A DNA stretch of 22,176 bases from an uncultured Clostridia bacterium (GTDB taxonomy: Bacteria > Bacillota > Clostridia > TANB77 > CAG-508): contig CAKPKU010000017.1 in NCBI GenBank assembly GCA_934167365.1, forward strand, positions 1-22,176, in the 5' to 3' direction. The translations under genes were made by a program, and so were the position numbers. Within the stretch, counting starts at the first letter, position 1. Each line of letters begins with the position of its first letter. Below, in pieces: positions 7,238 to 16,299 of the stretch. Below the pieces are notes generated by a model. It was given only the letters and a program-made list of their open reading frames with translations. It searched no databases and was not told the origin of the DNA.

Positions 7238-7876
7238 TTATTTTTTATTTATACTGCCAATTTTGTTAAATGGCCAAAATCTAAATACTGCCTTTCCTTC
7301 AATTTTATCAATTGGTATACAACCAAATCTTCTACTATCTCCAGAAACTTCTCGATTATCTCCTAATACATATATATATCCATCTGGAACTACTATGTCT
7401 GTAAAATATCCCTCAACAGAATCAGTCACAGTTCCTGGATCTAAATAACTTTCCTCTAAACGTGTTCCGTTTCTGTATACACCTTTATTTTTTATTTCTA
7501 TATGATCACCTGGTAAACCAATTACTCTTTTTATGTAGCTTGTTGTATTCATTATTGAAATACTTGAAATAAGTTTAGAAAAAACTCCTTTATTTTTATC
7601 ATTATATATTGCTACTGGATTATCTAAATTTGCAACTGCTTTAGTTTGATATGGTTCAGATGGTGCCTCAAATGTAATTATATCCCCTCTTTCTGGATAT
7701 TTATTTATTTCAATTGCAATTTTACTTACCCATAATCGTTGTTTATTTAATAATGTGGAATCCATTGATGGTCCACTTACTACTGTTGGAAAACCAATAA
7801 AAGTTTTTATAATAGCAACTATTATTAATGCTATTAACATGCATACAATCCATTCTAAAATATCTTTACTTTTCAT
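7238..7876 (-). CDS. lepB: Signal peptidase I
   Basis: Membrane-bound serine protease that removes signal peptides from exported proteins. The 212-residue protein has an N-terminal membrane helix (about residues 7-27). The catalytic Ser lies in SGPSM (Ser37), followed by RGDIITF (63-69), the general-base Lys in YIKRVIGLPGD (Lys116), and the GDN (172-174) and SGDSR (178-182) boxes. All five family signatures are present and in order. I chose ATG at 7876; the in-frame TTG at 7897 lies too close to the AAAGGA ribosome binding site to be used. A good promoter lies about 50 bases upstream. The DnaB-like and ParB-like genes follow at 20 and 13 bases, so signal peptidase probably heads their operon. 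Confidence 0.95.
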   Translation of the reverse strand: MKSKDILEWIVCMLIALIIVAIIKTFIGFPTVVSGPSMDSTLLNKQRLWVSKIAIEINKYPERGDIITFEAPSEPYQTKAVANLDNPVAIYNDKNKGVFSKLISSISIMNTTSYIKRVIGLPGDHIEIKNKGVYRNGTRLEESYLDPGTVTDSVEGYFTDIVVPDGYIYVLGDNREVSGDSRRFGCIPIDKIEGKAVFRFWPFNKIGSINKK

Positions 7877-7927
7877 TATAAAAAAACTTCCTTTCAAACT
7901 TTTCGCTAGTTATTTTATCACAAAAAT

Positions 7928-7956
7928 ATTATACACTTAAACTTCACACTTCACAA
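7928..7956 (-). promoter_or_regulatory. Promoter of lepB and the genes after it
   Basis: On the minus strand TTGTGA (7956-7951) and TATAAT (7933-7928) are spaced by exactly 17 bases, a good sigma-A match. The predicted start is near 7921, which leaves a leader of about 45 bases before the lepB ATG. Confidence 0.7.
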
Positions 7957-8032
7957 TAAAAAAATAAAAAATTTTAATAAACATATAGCTTTTAATTTAA
8001 ATTTTAAATAGAACAAACAAGAATATTAAACA

Positions 8033-8590
8033 TTATTTAATTACTAGATGTTCAATAAGTATTTTTGTTCCCAATATTATTAAAATAACTCCACCTAATA
8101 TTAATGCTTTTTTTTCATATTTATTGCCAACAATACTTCCTAATTTAACACCTATAAGTGATAATATAAATGTTATAATTCCAATATTAGAAATTGCAAA
8201 TATTATATTACACTTCAAAAACGCAAATGTTATTCCAACAACCAAAGCATCAATACTTGTTGCCACTGCTAGAACTATTATACTTTTAAAATCCATGCTT
8301 TCATCTTCATCACTATCTTCTTCAAAACATTCTTTAAACATATTAAGGCCTATACAAACTAATAATATAAATGCTATCCAATGATCATATTTACTGATGC
8401 TATATTGGAATTTACTTCCAATATAATATCCAATTAAAGGCATCATGGCTTGAAAAATTCCAAATGCCATCGCAATAACACCTGCTTTTTTTATATCCAT
8501 TGTTTTAATTGCTAATCCTTTACATATTGATACTGCAAAAGCATCCATTGCTAAACCTATACTTAAAAATAAAAGCTCTATATAACTCAT
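8033..8590 (-). CDS. mntP: MntP-type manganese efflux pump
   Basis: Inner-membrane exporter that lowers cytoplasmic manganese (family knowledge). The 185-residue protein has six predicted membrane helices and the two family signatures LAMDAFAVS (residues about 13-21) and ATSIDALVVG (about 110-119), whose Asp residues lie in the transport path. An acidic loop (EEDSDEDES) separates the two halves. ATG at 8590 is preceded by GGGAG about 12 bases upstream. It appears to be a single gene, with the dgkA terminator ahead of it. In many bacteria mntP is under a yybP-ykoY manganese riboswitch; I looked upstream and saw none. Confidence 0.92.
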   Translation of the reverse strand: MSYIELLFLSIGLAMDAFAVSICKGLAIKTMDIKKAGVIAMAFGIFQAMMPLIGYYIGSKFQYSISKYDHWIAFILLVCIGLNMFKECFEEDSDEDESMDFKSIIVLAVATSIDALVVGITFAFLKCNIIFAISNIGIITFILSLIGVKLGSIVGNKYEKKALILGGVILIILGTKILIEHLVIK

Positions 8591-8738
8591 ATTAATTACA
8601 ATCTCCCTAAAATAATTTAATAAAATATATATACAAATTTAATATTATATTACTTTTTATATTGATAAAAAATAACTAACAAACTTATACCTCTATATAA
8701 AATTATAGTATACGTAAAAAATATTTTCTATTACGCAA

Positions 8739-8778
8739 AATAAAATCAAATGAATATTTAAATCCATCTGATTTTATT
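8739..8778 (-). terminator. Intrinsic terminator after dgkA
   Basis: Arms 8739-8752 and 8765-8778 pair at 13 of 14 positions around a 12-base loop, and the minus-strand stem runs into TTTTATTTTG. It lies about 45 bases downstream of the dgkA stop and separates this operon from mntP. Confidence 0.7.
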
Positions 8779-8821
8779 ATTTGATATATTATTTTTATAA
8801 AAAATGCATGAAATAATAACA

Positions 8822-9190
8822 TTAAAATTTGCTTAATATCTTTGGTATAAAAATCATTCCACCAATAACAGCAGAAGTAATAGCAACTACTAATACTGCA
8901 CCAGCTGAAACATCTTTTGCTTTTTTAGCTAATTCATTCTTTTCTCTTGTGTACATATCTACTACAGTTTCTATCGCTGTATTCATAAGCTCTGCGCCTA
9001 TAACAGCTCCTATAAGCATTACACAAATAATCCATTCAAAAAAACTTATTTTTAATAAAAATCCTAACACAATTACAAATATACCTGTTATACAGTCAAA
9101 TTTTAAATTCTGCTCTGTTTTTATAGCTTGTACCCAACCATTTAATGCACATATAAATGTATTTTTACATTTTTCATTTTCTAATTTCAT
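8822..9190 (-). CDS. dgkA: Diacylglycerol/undecaprenol kinase (DgkA family)
   Basis: Small membrane kinase that phosphorylates diacylglycerol or, in Gram-positive bacteria, mainly undecaprenol, to recycle the lipid carrier for cell-wall synthesis. The 122 residues hold three predicted membrane helices. The family motif GAELMNTAIETVVD (about residues 65-78) carries the acidic catalytic and metal residues, and KAKDVSAGAVLV (about 90-101) is the second signature. ATG at 9190 has AAAGAG about 6 bases upstream. It starts 25 bases after the acyl-CoA synthetase-like gene and is the last gene of that operon. Confidence 0.93.
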   Translation of the reverse strand: MKLENEKCKNTFICALNGWVQAIKTEQNLKFDCITGIFVIVLGFLLKISFFEWIICVMLIGAVIGAELMNTAIETVVDMYTREKNELAKKAKDVSAGAVLVVAITSAVIGGMIFIPKILSKF

Positions 9191-9215
9191 ACCATACTCT
9201 TTCTAAAACTATATT

Positions 9216-11057
9216 CTATTTTTTTTGTAATTCTTTATATCTCTTAATTTTCATTGTTGTTGTCATTTCAAAATCATCATATTTAAGCTCTAGTTTTTTT
9301 ATTGCTTTGTATGATGTAAGCTCTTTATTTAGCTCTTTTATAATTTTCCAAATTATATCATAAACTTTTTCATCTTTCGTAGAATCTTTACCATATTTTT
9401 CTTCAATTTCAATTAGATTTGGTATAACTCTTGCAGTTATTATTAGCTCTTTGCTATCTTCTTGTGATTTTCCATAAACCATACATTCTTTGATTTCATG
9501 GTTTTTCTTTAATAACATTTCAATTTCTTCTGGATATATATTTTTACCATTTTGAGTTACTATAACATTTTTACTTCTTCCTGTTATATATAAAAATCCA
9601 TCTTTATCAAGATATCCGACATCTCCAGAATTAAACCATCTGTCTTCATCTATAACTTCTTTTGTTGCTTCTTCATCTTCATAATATCCAAGCATTAATG
9701 TATCACTTTTAATTAAGATTTCACCTTCTCCATGCTCATCTGGATTTTTAATTTTAAGCTCTGAACATACAACAGCTTTTCCAGCAGATCCAACTCTTGG
9801 ATCATAATCAGGTGTTAATGCTGATATTGGTGCGGTTTCAGTTAAACCATAACCTTGTAAAAATGTTATTCCTATATCTTGTACCCATTTTCCAACTTTA
9901 GGATCAATTGGTGCTGCTGCTGAAACTATTATTCTTAATTTTCCACCTAAATTATCTAGTATTTCTTTAAATACTTTTCTTTTCATATCAATTCCAACTG
10001 TTTTTAAGGCATTTGTTACATGTATCATAGAATTTACAACTGCTGTTTTTCCGCTTTTTTCAATTGATTTGTTTACATTTTTATGTATATTTTCAACTAA
10101 TACTGGTACTGTTAATATTGCTGTTGGCATTGATTCTTTCATATTTGGTAAAATATATTTTAAACCTTCGCAAATTGCAATTGATGCTCCAACTCCAAAT
10201 GGATATAAAAATCCTATTGATGATTCATATGAATGATGTAGTGGTAATACAGAAAATAATCTATCAGTTTCTTTTAGATCAACATATGCACTACATGCAT
10301 TAATGTTTGATGCTAAATTTTTATTACAAAGCATAACTCCTTTTGATTGTGATGTTGTACCAGATGTAAAAAATAATATTTTAAACTCTTCTGGGTCAAT
10401 TTCAATATTTTTAAATGATTCATCTCCATTTTCAACTAATTTTTTTCCTTCTAGTAATACATAATTTAAACCAACATCTCTGCCTTTAACTTTATTATAT
10501 GAATTCATTTCTATAAAATATTTAACCATTGGAACATTATCTTTAACCTTGTCAATTTGATCTTTTCTTTTGGCTGAATAAATCACTGCTGTTGCTTTTG
10601 ATCTTTTTATTAAATTCTCAATTTCATTTACTGGTAGCTCTTTATCTAGTGGTACTGCAATTCCTGCTCCACATAAAAGTGTCATATATGATAAATACCA
10701 ACCATAGGTTGTTTCACTTATTATAATTACTCTTTCATCTTTTAGATTTAAAACCTTTGTTAATCCTGTACCAAAATTAATTACATCTTCTCCAAATTGC
10801 TTATATGTTATTTCTTTATATGGAGTTTTATGATCCTCTTTTTCCATAATAAGAACATTGTTTGCATATTTTTCCATACTATTATTAAAAGCTTCTTTTA
10901 TTGTAGAAAAATGTGTTCCTTCATATTGCTTTTTATCTTTTTTATTTTTTTCTGTTTTTTCTTTTACTTTTTCTAGATTAATACTTTCAACATCTTCAAT
11001 TTCTTTAAATTTAAACTTTGGAAACTTAAACTTTGGTATTTTTATATCTAAACCCAT
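9216..11057 (-). CDS. AMP-forming acyl-CoA synthetase-like enzyme
   Basis: Predicted to activate a carboxylic acid, probably a fatty acid, with ATP through an acyl-adenylate. The 613-residue protein has the ATP-binding motif TSGTTSQSKG (231-240), GYGLTETAP near residue 400, the hinge region with SGDVGYLDKDGFLYITGRSKN, and a C-terminal K-x-K-R segment holding the expected catalytic Lys. These are the standard adenylate-forming motifs. The first 45 or so residues are extra: a repeated basic-aromatic stretch (KIPKFKFPKFKFK) and then a highly charged segment, possibly for membrane contact (inference). The gene lies between a DUF308 membrane protein (39 bases upstream) and dgkA (25 bases downstream). 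Whether the product is a true CoA ligase or an acyl-ACP or acyl-AMP enzyme cannot be told from sequence alone. Confidence 0.88.
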   Translation of the reverse strand: MGLDIKIPKFKFPKFKFKEIEDVESINLEKVKEKTEKNKKDKKQYEGTHFSTIKEAFNNSMEKYANNVLIMEKEDHKTPYKEITYKQFGEDVINFGTGLTKVLNLKDERVIIISETTYGWYLSYMTLLCGAGIAVPLDKELPVNEIENLIKRSKATAVIYSAKRKDQIDKVKDNVPMVKYFIEMNSYNKVKGRDVGLNYVLLEGKKLVENGDESFKNIEIDPEEFKILFFTSGTTSQSKGVMLCNKNLASNINACSAYVDLKETDRLFSVLPLHHSYESSIGFLYPFGVGASIAICEGLKYILPNMKESMPTAILTVPVLVENIHKNVNKSIEKSGKTAVVNSMIHVTNALKTVGIDMKRKVFKEILDNLGGKLRIIVSAAAPIDPKVGKWVQDIGITFLQGYGLTETAPISALTPDYDPRVGSAGKAVVCSELKIKNPDEHGEGEILIKSDTLMLGYYEDEEATKEVIDEDRWFNSGDVGYLDKDGFLYITGRSKNVIVTQNGKNIYPEEIEMLLKKNHEIKECMVYGKSQEDSKELIITARVIPNLIEIEEKYGKDSTKDEKVYDIIWKIIKELNKELTSYKAIKKLELKYDDFEMTTTMKIKRYKELQKK

Positions 11058-11096
11058 TTTCTTTCAATCCTTCCTAATATTTCTTATTATGTTTTA

Positions 11097-11648
11097 TTAT
11101 TTTTCAATAATTATAACTTTAGAATTCTTAATACACATTATACTTTGAATTAAGTTTATAATTGAATATGCAATAATTATTCCTCCTATTACTGCAACAA
11201 CAGTTCCTGGAGTTACAATCATATATACACCACATAATATCATTAATACTGCTAAAACTAAACTTACAATCCACTCTTTTAAATTTGCCTCTTTTAATTG
11301 TTTTACTAAAGCAAATCTATTGCATCCTGAAAATATAATCCATACTCCTATTATAATTCTGAAAATTGCTTCTATTGCTGATGTACAAAATATAACTATT
11401 AATCCTGTTATTACAGCTATTAATCCAAAAACCATATCAAAATATAACTCATTATTTGCTCTTTTGTCATTCAAATACTTAATTATTCTTATTATACCTA
11501 GAGCTAAAAATGCAACTCCCATTATAATTGAAACTATTTGTAGTACTTGCTCTGGGCTTTTAATTAAAATTATACCAATTACTATAAACAAAACTGAAAT
11601 TATTACATTATACCATTCTGCTTTTCTTAAATTTCTAATAAAATCCAT
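11097..11648 (-). CDS. DUF308/HdeD-family membrane protein
   Basis: The 183 residues are mostly six hydrophobic helices in three similar pairs, with glycine-rich turns such as FIVIGIILIKSP, and short charged loops (KYLNDKRANNE; VKQLKEANLKEW). This is the pattern of the HdeD/DUF308 family, whose molecular role is not established outside acid-stress reports in enterobacteria. An AGAGGT ribosome binding site lies 6 bases before the ATG, and a good extended -10 promoter lies upstream. It is the first gene of the operon with the acyl-CoA synthetase-like enzyme and dgkA. Confidence 0.8.
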   Translation of the reverse strand: MDFIRNLRKAEWYNVIISVLFIVIGIILIKSPEQVLQIVSIIMGVAFLALGIIRIIKYLNDKRANNELYFDMVFGLIAVITGLIVIFCTSAIEAIFRIIIGVWIIFSGCNRFALVKQLKEANLKEWIVSLVLAVLMILCGVYMIVTPGTVVAVIGGIIIAYSIINLIQSIMCIKNSKVIIIEK

Positions 11649-11700
11649 ATTTTTACCTCTTTTCTCTATATATTATAACTAGTTTTCTAAATCTTATAAT

Positions 11701-11728
11701 ATTATAACACAATTAATTACTATATCAA
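11701..11728 (-). promoter_or_regulatory. Promoter of the DUF308-synthetase-dgkA operon
   Basis: On the minus strand TTGATA (11728-11723) and TATAAT (11706-11701) are 16 bases apart, and TGT precedes the -10 box (extended -10). It lies about 50 bases upstream of the ATG at 11648. Confidence 0.7.
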
Positions 11729-11748
11729 TACAATTTTTATTGTTAGCT

Positions 11749-13284
11749 TTAGCTATCTTTTAACTTTTCCAATAGCCATACGCCTTCTTGTGATAAATCT
11801 TCAGCTTCAAAATTATATAACTTTTTACATGTGTTTTTTAATAATGCAGATGCTTCATTTTTGTTTGATAAATTCCAACATACCCAACTTATATTATAAT
11901 CATTTAGAAAATTTATCCATATATCGCCTTCATCTTTGTTAATATTACCATTTCCATCTGCACTACTTATTCCAAACTCAGAAACAAAAACAGGTAAATT
12001 TTTCTCAATTGCACTTGTTAATTTTGCTCTCAATTGTTCTTTATGTGTATCTGCATAAAAATGCAACGCATACATTATATTTGAATAATTTTCTATTTTA
12101 TTATCAGCCACAATGTCAACATCTTGAGACCAAGTTGGCGTTCCTACAATTATTATAGAATCTTTATCTATATTTCTAATTTCGCCTATTACTTCTTCTG
12201 CATATGGTTTTACATCTTTTATCCATGTTACATCAGCTCCATTAGGCTCATTGCATATTTCATATATTACATTATTATTATCCTTAAATTCTGTTGCCAT
12301 TTCTTTAAAAAAACTTACAGCTTGTTCTTTATATATATTTGGATTATTATCATACAATATATGCCAATCAATAATTACATATAATCCTAATTCTGATGCA
12401 TAATTAACTGCTTCTTTTACTTTTTCATGTAAGCTACTTGAATATCCATCATTAGGGTTGCTATACATTGCTATTCTAATAACATTAATTTTCCATTTAT
12501 CTCGTAGCTCTTTAAATGTATCAATATTTATATATTCTGAATACTCATATATACTATGTGTACTTACACCTCTTAATTGGAATAAATTTCCTTTATAATC
12601 AACAATATCAGTCCCTTTAACAGATAATTTTCCATGTAGTTCAACTGGCGTTTTACAACTATTTTGATTTATATTTATCGCTCCTAACTTCATAATTTTT
12701 ATTAAATTATTTTTTTGAATTCTATTATATACTACTTTTTTACTTAGATTATTTTTTTTCATTTTTTCACTATTTTCTATTCGCTTAAAAGAGCTATTTT
12801 CAATATTATTTGCAGATAATTTATATGTATCAATATTTATATCTTTTTCAAATTCTGCAATAAATCCTATTTCAACTTTCTGATTCTGCTGTATTTGTGA
12901 ATTATATTCTTCACAACTAATTATAAGATTTCCATTACTTATATTATAATTTCCATTCCATATTTGAGAAATTTTAAAATCATCATTCACTTCAAAATCT
13001 AACTTCCAATTTTCAATTGTATTACCTGATATATTCTCAATATTTATATTATATTGTGCATTTTTTTTATTTCCATTATTCCATTCATTAACTTTCAGAA
13101 TTTCGACATTTGCAATCTTTTTTTCATCAGTTTGTACTACATTTTCAACCTTATTATTACTACTCGCAATATATATTTTTTTATACTGTGTTTTATATTT
13201 TGTAAAAAATAAATATCCCAAACTTAATATAGAAACTACAAGAATTATTAAAATTAAACTTAATATTTTTTTGCTTTTTTTCAT
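11749..13284 (-). CDS. Membrane-anchored endoglucanase: CBM2-like module plus GH5 (subfamily 2-like)
   Basis: Predicted to cut beta-1,4-glucan chains outside the cell. The 511 residues contain a basic N-terminus and one hydrophobic helix (about 7-27, an uncleaved anchor or signal peptide). A beta-rich module (about 57-160; NWKLDFEV, IWNGNY) resembles CBM2. After a polar linker comes a GH5 catalytic domain (about 210-505) with LRGVSTHS, NVIRIAMY, VIIDWH, the acid/base Glu346 in NEPNG, LHFYADTH and the nucleophile Glu436 in VSEFG. All key GH5 residues are in place, so it should be active. There is no dockerin or sorting signal. ATG at 13284 follows AGGAG by 5 bases. It is the last gene of a run with three membrane proteins, which suggests a surface-glycan or envelope role as well as simple cellulose use (inference). 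Confidence 0.92.
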   Translation of the reverse strand: MKKSKKILSLILIILVVSILSLGYLFFTKYKTQYKKIYIASSNNKVENVVQTDEKKIANVEILKVNEWNNGNKKNAQYNINIENISGNTIENWKLDFEVNDDFKISQIWNGNYNISNGNLIISCEEYNSQIQQNQKVEIGFIAEFEKDINIDTYKLSANNIENSSFKRIENSEKMKKNNLSKKVVYNRIQKNNLIKIMKLGAININQNSCKTPVELHGKLSVKGTDIVDYKGNLFQLRGVSTHSIYEYSEYINIDTFKELRDKWKINVIRIAMYSNPNDGYSSSLHEKVKEAVNYASELGLYVIIDWHILYDNNPNIYKEQAVSFFKEMATEFKDNNNVIYEICNEPNGADVTWIKDVKPYAEEVIGEIRNIDKDSIIIVGTPTWSQDVDIVADNKIENYSNIMYALHFYADTHKEQLRAKLTSAIEKNLPVFVSEFGISSADGNGNINKDEGDIWINFLNDYNISWVCWNLSNKNEASALLKNTCKKLYNFEAEDLSQEGVWLLEKLKDS

Positions 13285-13299
13285 AAAAACTCCTATTAA

Positions 13300-14181
13300 T
13301 TATTTTTTCAATGTTTCAACATCTTCTACTATTTTATCTTTAATAGGTTTATCAGATATTACAAAATAATAAGACTTAATATCTGGTAGTAAACTATCAA
13401 AATAAACTATATTTTTATTATTATCTAATAACTTTAAATTAGGAAATGTTTTTAGCATTTTTTCATTTCCAAAATACTTATAAATAAATTTTGACTTTTC
13501 ATCATTTTTGTAGATTTCATCATATTTTCTTGATATATAATCTTTATTATTAACATTTAAATCATGCTCTGTAACCATTCTAACAAAAAACATTTCAAGA
13601 GCATATGCCGTAATTAAACAGTCTGCAATAACAAAAACCATAACAAATATTTCTAATGGTTTTAATATTTTTTCGGAGATTTTACTTTTTATCCAATTTA
13701 TTAATCTATCTATTTTTGGATTGACATATGAAATTAGGTATATTCCAAGTAGCCCCCAAAAAATTGAAAAAAATACACATACTCTTCCATTTATATTAAG
13801 TGGCATGCTTGAATAATCCCACCAAATAACATGAAAAATCATTTCACCAATCCAACTAACAATATATTCAACTACAGAGCCAACAAGAAAGCCTCCCCAA
13901 AATAATGTATTATTATTTTTCTTAAATGGCTGTAGGCACAAAATCATTACTATTGCACCTATTCCATATATTCCACAAAAAGGACCATATAAAAAACTCT
14001 TTCTACTTTCTATAACGCCTTTTGTAGCAGCTCCAAATAGTGTTTCAATTATATATCCTAATATACTATATATAATAAAATATCCTAATAATCTCCATAT
14101 TGAAAAACCAAATATAGTTTTGCTTTTCTTACTTTTTAATTTTTCTTCTTTTATTTCATTCATTTCTTTTGTATTTTCCAT
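13300..14181 (-). CDS. Polytopic membrane protein, PF06541-type (putative ABC-transporter type IV)
   Basis: The 293-residue protein starts with a charged Lys/Glu-rich cytoplasmic tail. Several helices then carry the family pattern: YSILGYIIETLFG, a short KSFLYGPFCGIYGIGA segment, and VGSVVEYIVSWIGE...WWDYSSMPLNINGR. This matches the family named putative ABC-transporter type IV, whose function is really unknown; no ATPase partner is nearby. A C-terminal part of about 110 residues beyond the usual domain is charged, contains one helix (MVFVIADCLITAYAL) and ends in a soluble segment. The ATG is preceded by AAAGG about 10 bases away. It sits 40 bases after the YjdF-like gene and 15 bases before the endoglucanase gene. 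Confidence 0.78.
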   Translation of the reverse strand: MENTKEMNEIKEEKLKSKKSKTIFGFSIWRLLGYFIIYSILGYIIETLFGAATKGVIESRKSFLYGPFCGIYGIGAIVMILCLQPFKKNNNTLFWGGFLVGSVVEYIVSWIGEMIFHVIWWDYSSMPLNINGRVCVFFSIFWGLLGIYLISYVNPKIDRLINWIKSKISEKILKPLEIFVMVFVIADCLITAYALEMFFVRMVTEHDLNVNNKDYISRKYDEIYKNDEKSKFIYKYFGNEKMLKTFPNLKLLDNNKNIVYFDSLLPDIKSYYFVISDKPIKDKIVEDVETLKK

Positions 14182-14221
14182 ATTTTCACAACCTTTAACT
14201 AATTTATTATTATTTTTTTTA

Positions 14222-15013
14222 CTACGTTTTCTTTTTTCTAGCTATAAAATTTTCTGCAAACTTATAACCATCTCTATCTTTAATATAAAAATATCCAATT
14301 ACAGAATACACTATTGCACCTATAAAATTCACTATTAAATCTTTCATTGTATCTCTTATACCTATATCTAAATAGCCACCCTCAATGGTTAACTCCTGAC
14401 TATTTCCATCTTTATCTGTATAAAAAATAACTGTTTTATCTATATTTCTTACAACTATTGGACTATTCTCCTTTTGAGGATTTAATTCTACTGATGATAT
14501 TGTTTTAACAATTCTATCCTTTTGCATGTCAGTTTTAAAAAAATTATCCATTCCAAATTCAAAAAATTCCCATAGAACACCTATTGTCATAGAAAAACAA
14601 AAAGCAACAACTCCAACAAAAAATGGTTTCATTTTAGTATGAAATTTTTCTGAATTATTCAAAATATCAATCATTGAAAAACCTATTGCCGCACATAAAA
14701 AACCATTAATCGTATGAAGCATTGTGTCCCAACTTTTAAATATTCCATAGAAATTTTGCACTTCACCTAAGATTTCTGCTGAAAATATAAATATTAAAAT
14801 TATCTTTTCCAAGGTACTTGGTAGCTCTATATTTAATTTCTTATCAACAAATACAGGGATTAAAAATAATATTAATGTTAATATACACATAAATACATTT
14901 TCAAAGTTTCCTCTTATTAATTGAATGATCATTGTTATTATCACAAACAATCTCAATACGATATATATTGTTATATCCTTTTTTTTATATTCGTTAACTT
15001 CTAGTTTCTTCAT
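14222..15013 (-). CDS. YjdF/DUF2238-like membrane protein
   Basis: Of unknown function. The 263 residues show about six hydrophobic helices and the conserved spots seen in YjdF/DUF2238-like proteins: WDTMLHTINGFLCAAIG (about residues 95-111), GVLWEFFEFGMD (about 145-156) and DTMKDLIVNFIGAI near the C-terminus. The Asp, His and Glu in these helices look like a polar or metal site within the membrane (inference). A soluble insert of about 60 residues lies between the last two conserved spots. The start has AGGTAGG about 8 bases upstream. It follows ytvI by 19 bases and precedes the PF06541-type gene by 40, so it belongs to that operon. Confidence 0.75.
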   Translation of the reverse strand: MKKLEVNEYKKKDITIYIVLRLFVIITMIIQLIRGNFENVFMCILTLILFLIPVFVDKKLNIELPSTLEKIILIFIFSAEILGEVQNFYGIFKSWDTMLHTINGFLCAAIGFSMIDILNNSEKFHTKMKPFFVGVVAFCFSMTIGVLWEFFEFGMDNFFKTDMQKDRIVKTISSVELNPQKENSPIVVRNIDKTVIFYTDKDGNSQELTIEGGYLDIGIRDTMKDLIVNFIGAIVYSVIGYFYIKDRDGYKFAENFIARKKKT

Positions 15014-15032
15014 AAATCAACCTACCTGAAAT

Positions 15033-16127
15033 TTATTCTAACTCAAAGAATGATTTTAGCACTCCTTTATCTACTGTGGTTTTAAAAATATTTCTTAATA
15101 TAAGCAATGTGATAGGTCCAAGCATTAAACCTAAAACTCCTACTATTTTATAACCTGTATACATTGCAATTAGTGTGAATATTGGATGTAGTCCCATTTG
15201 TTTACTCACAACTTTTGGTTCAATAATTTGTTTTAAAACTGCCCAAATTCCCCATATAATTGCTGTTCCAATTGCAAAAGCAACATTTCCTGTAAAAAAT
15301 GAATATATAGCATATGGTATTAAAACTGCACCAGCACCTAATAGTGGTAATATATCAATTATACCTGTAATAACAGCAGCACTTGTTGGATAATCTACTT
15401 GTATTCCTACAAATTTCATAATCCAAAAACCTGCTAATACTAAAAAGAAACATATAACAGATAATTTTGCCTCAGCTTTAATATAGTTAATTGCCACTCC
15501 ACAAGTTTCTGTAAGAACTCTTTTTAATTTATCTAAAAATACTTTTGGTATATGTTTTTTTAATACACTTTTCACATATTGCTTATCAAAACACATAAAA
15601 ATTGTAGCCAATAGAGTTATTATTATATACATAACAACAGTTGGTATTGATGTTAAAACATTAAGTATTGTCATACTAATACCTATAACTATATTTTTTA
15701 TTGTATCCATGCTTCCAGCAATACTATTTTTCAAATTTTCAGTAGAAATTTCTATATTATATTTATTTATAATATCATTTGCAAAATTTTGAATTTCATT
15801 AATATTTATATTAAAATTTGATATAATATGTGTTATTTCATTAATAAGAGAAATAATTAATACAGTTATTAAACTTCCAATTGTTCCTAATAATAACAAT
15901 ATTGCTATTATACTTGATAACTTTCTGTTAATTTTTAGTTTTTGATTAAGAAAACTAATTAGTGGCTCTAATAGCCTTGATATTATATATGCAATTACGA
16001 ATGGAATGTAAAATATTGCAAGTTTATATGTAACAAAAACTGCTAATAATGCTACAATTATCATTAATGCTTTCCATCCTATTTTTTTATAATATTCATA
16101 TTTTCCTTTATCACTTTTATTACTCAT
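15033..16127 (-). CDS. ytvI: AI-2E-family transporter, probably sporulation protein YtvI
   Basis: Polytopic protein of the AI-2E/UPF0118 family. The 364 residues have seven to eight helices in the family order: two early helices with FYIPFVIAYIISRLLEPLI, a long amphipathic central part, and a conserved end with IDILPLLGAGAVLIPYAIY, EPKVVSKQMGLHPIFTLIA and VLGLMLGPI. That end resembles the YtvI branch, which is tied to sporulation in Bacillus, better than the transporters of other branches. The substrate is unknown. ATG at 16127 has GGAAGGGAG 6 bases upstream; an in-frame ATG at 16160 lacks a site and is rejected. It is the first gene of the run that ends with the endoglucanase. Confidence 0.8.
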   Translation of the reverse strand: MSNKSDKGKYEYYKKIGWKALMIIVALLAVFVTYKLAIFYIPFVIAYIISRLLEPLISFLNQKLKINRKLSSIIAILLLLGTIGSLITVLIISLINEITHIISNFNININEIQNFANDIINKYNIEISTENLKNSIAGSMDTIKNIVIGISMTILNVLTSIPTVVMYIIITLLATIFMCFDKQYVKSVLKKHIPKVFLDKLKRVLTETCGVAINYIKAEAKLSVICFFLVLAGFWIMKFVGIQVDYPTSAAVITGIIDILPLLGAGAVLIPYAIYSFFTGNVAFAIGTAIIWGIWAVLKQIIEPKVVSKQMGLHPIFTLIAMYTGYKIVGVLGLMLGPITLLILRNIFKTTVDKGVLKSFFELE

Positions 16128-16230
16128 ATTTGACTCCCTTCCTGAAAGAAATTCTACCATAAAGTATATTTTTTTTCAAATTTTTCTATTTTATTTTTCC
16201 ATATATAACACTTAATAGACAAATTATGCA

Positions 16231-16269
16231 AAAGAAACACAAAATTACATTGTAATCTTGTGTTTCTTA
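16231..16269 (-). terminator. Intrinsic terminator of the DEAD-box helicase gene
   Basis: Arms AAGAAACACAA (16232-16242) and its complement (16258-16268) enclose a second 5-bp stem (ATTAC/GTAAT) after one internal mismatch. The minus-strand side runs into TTCTTTTG. It lies about 30 bases after the helicase stop. Confidence 0.75.
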
Positions 16270-16299
16270 TTTTGTAAAATTTTTATTATTTTTTCAAGT

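Noticed and set aside
8591..8738. yybP-ykoY manganese riboswitch upstream of mntP
   Set aside because: The leader is plain A/T-rich sequence without the paired stems or conserved loops of that class.
11749..13284. Cellulosome component
   Set aside because: No dockerin duplicated segment and no cohesin or scaffoldin genes nearby; the enzyme has an N-terminal membrane anchor instead.
16128..16160. Upstream ATG at 16160 for ytvI
   Set aside because: No ribosome binding site before it, and the strong GGAAGGGAG would be inside the coding sequence; ATG 16127 fits better.
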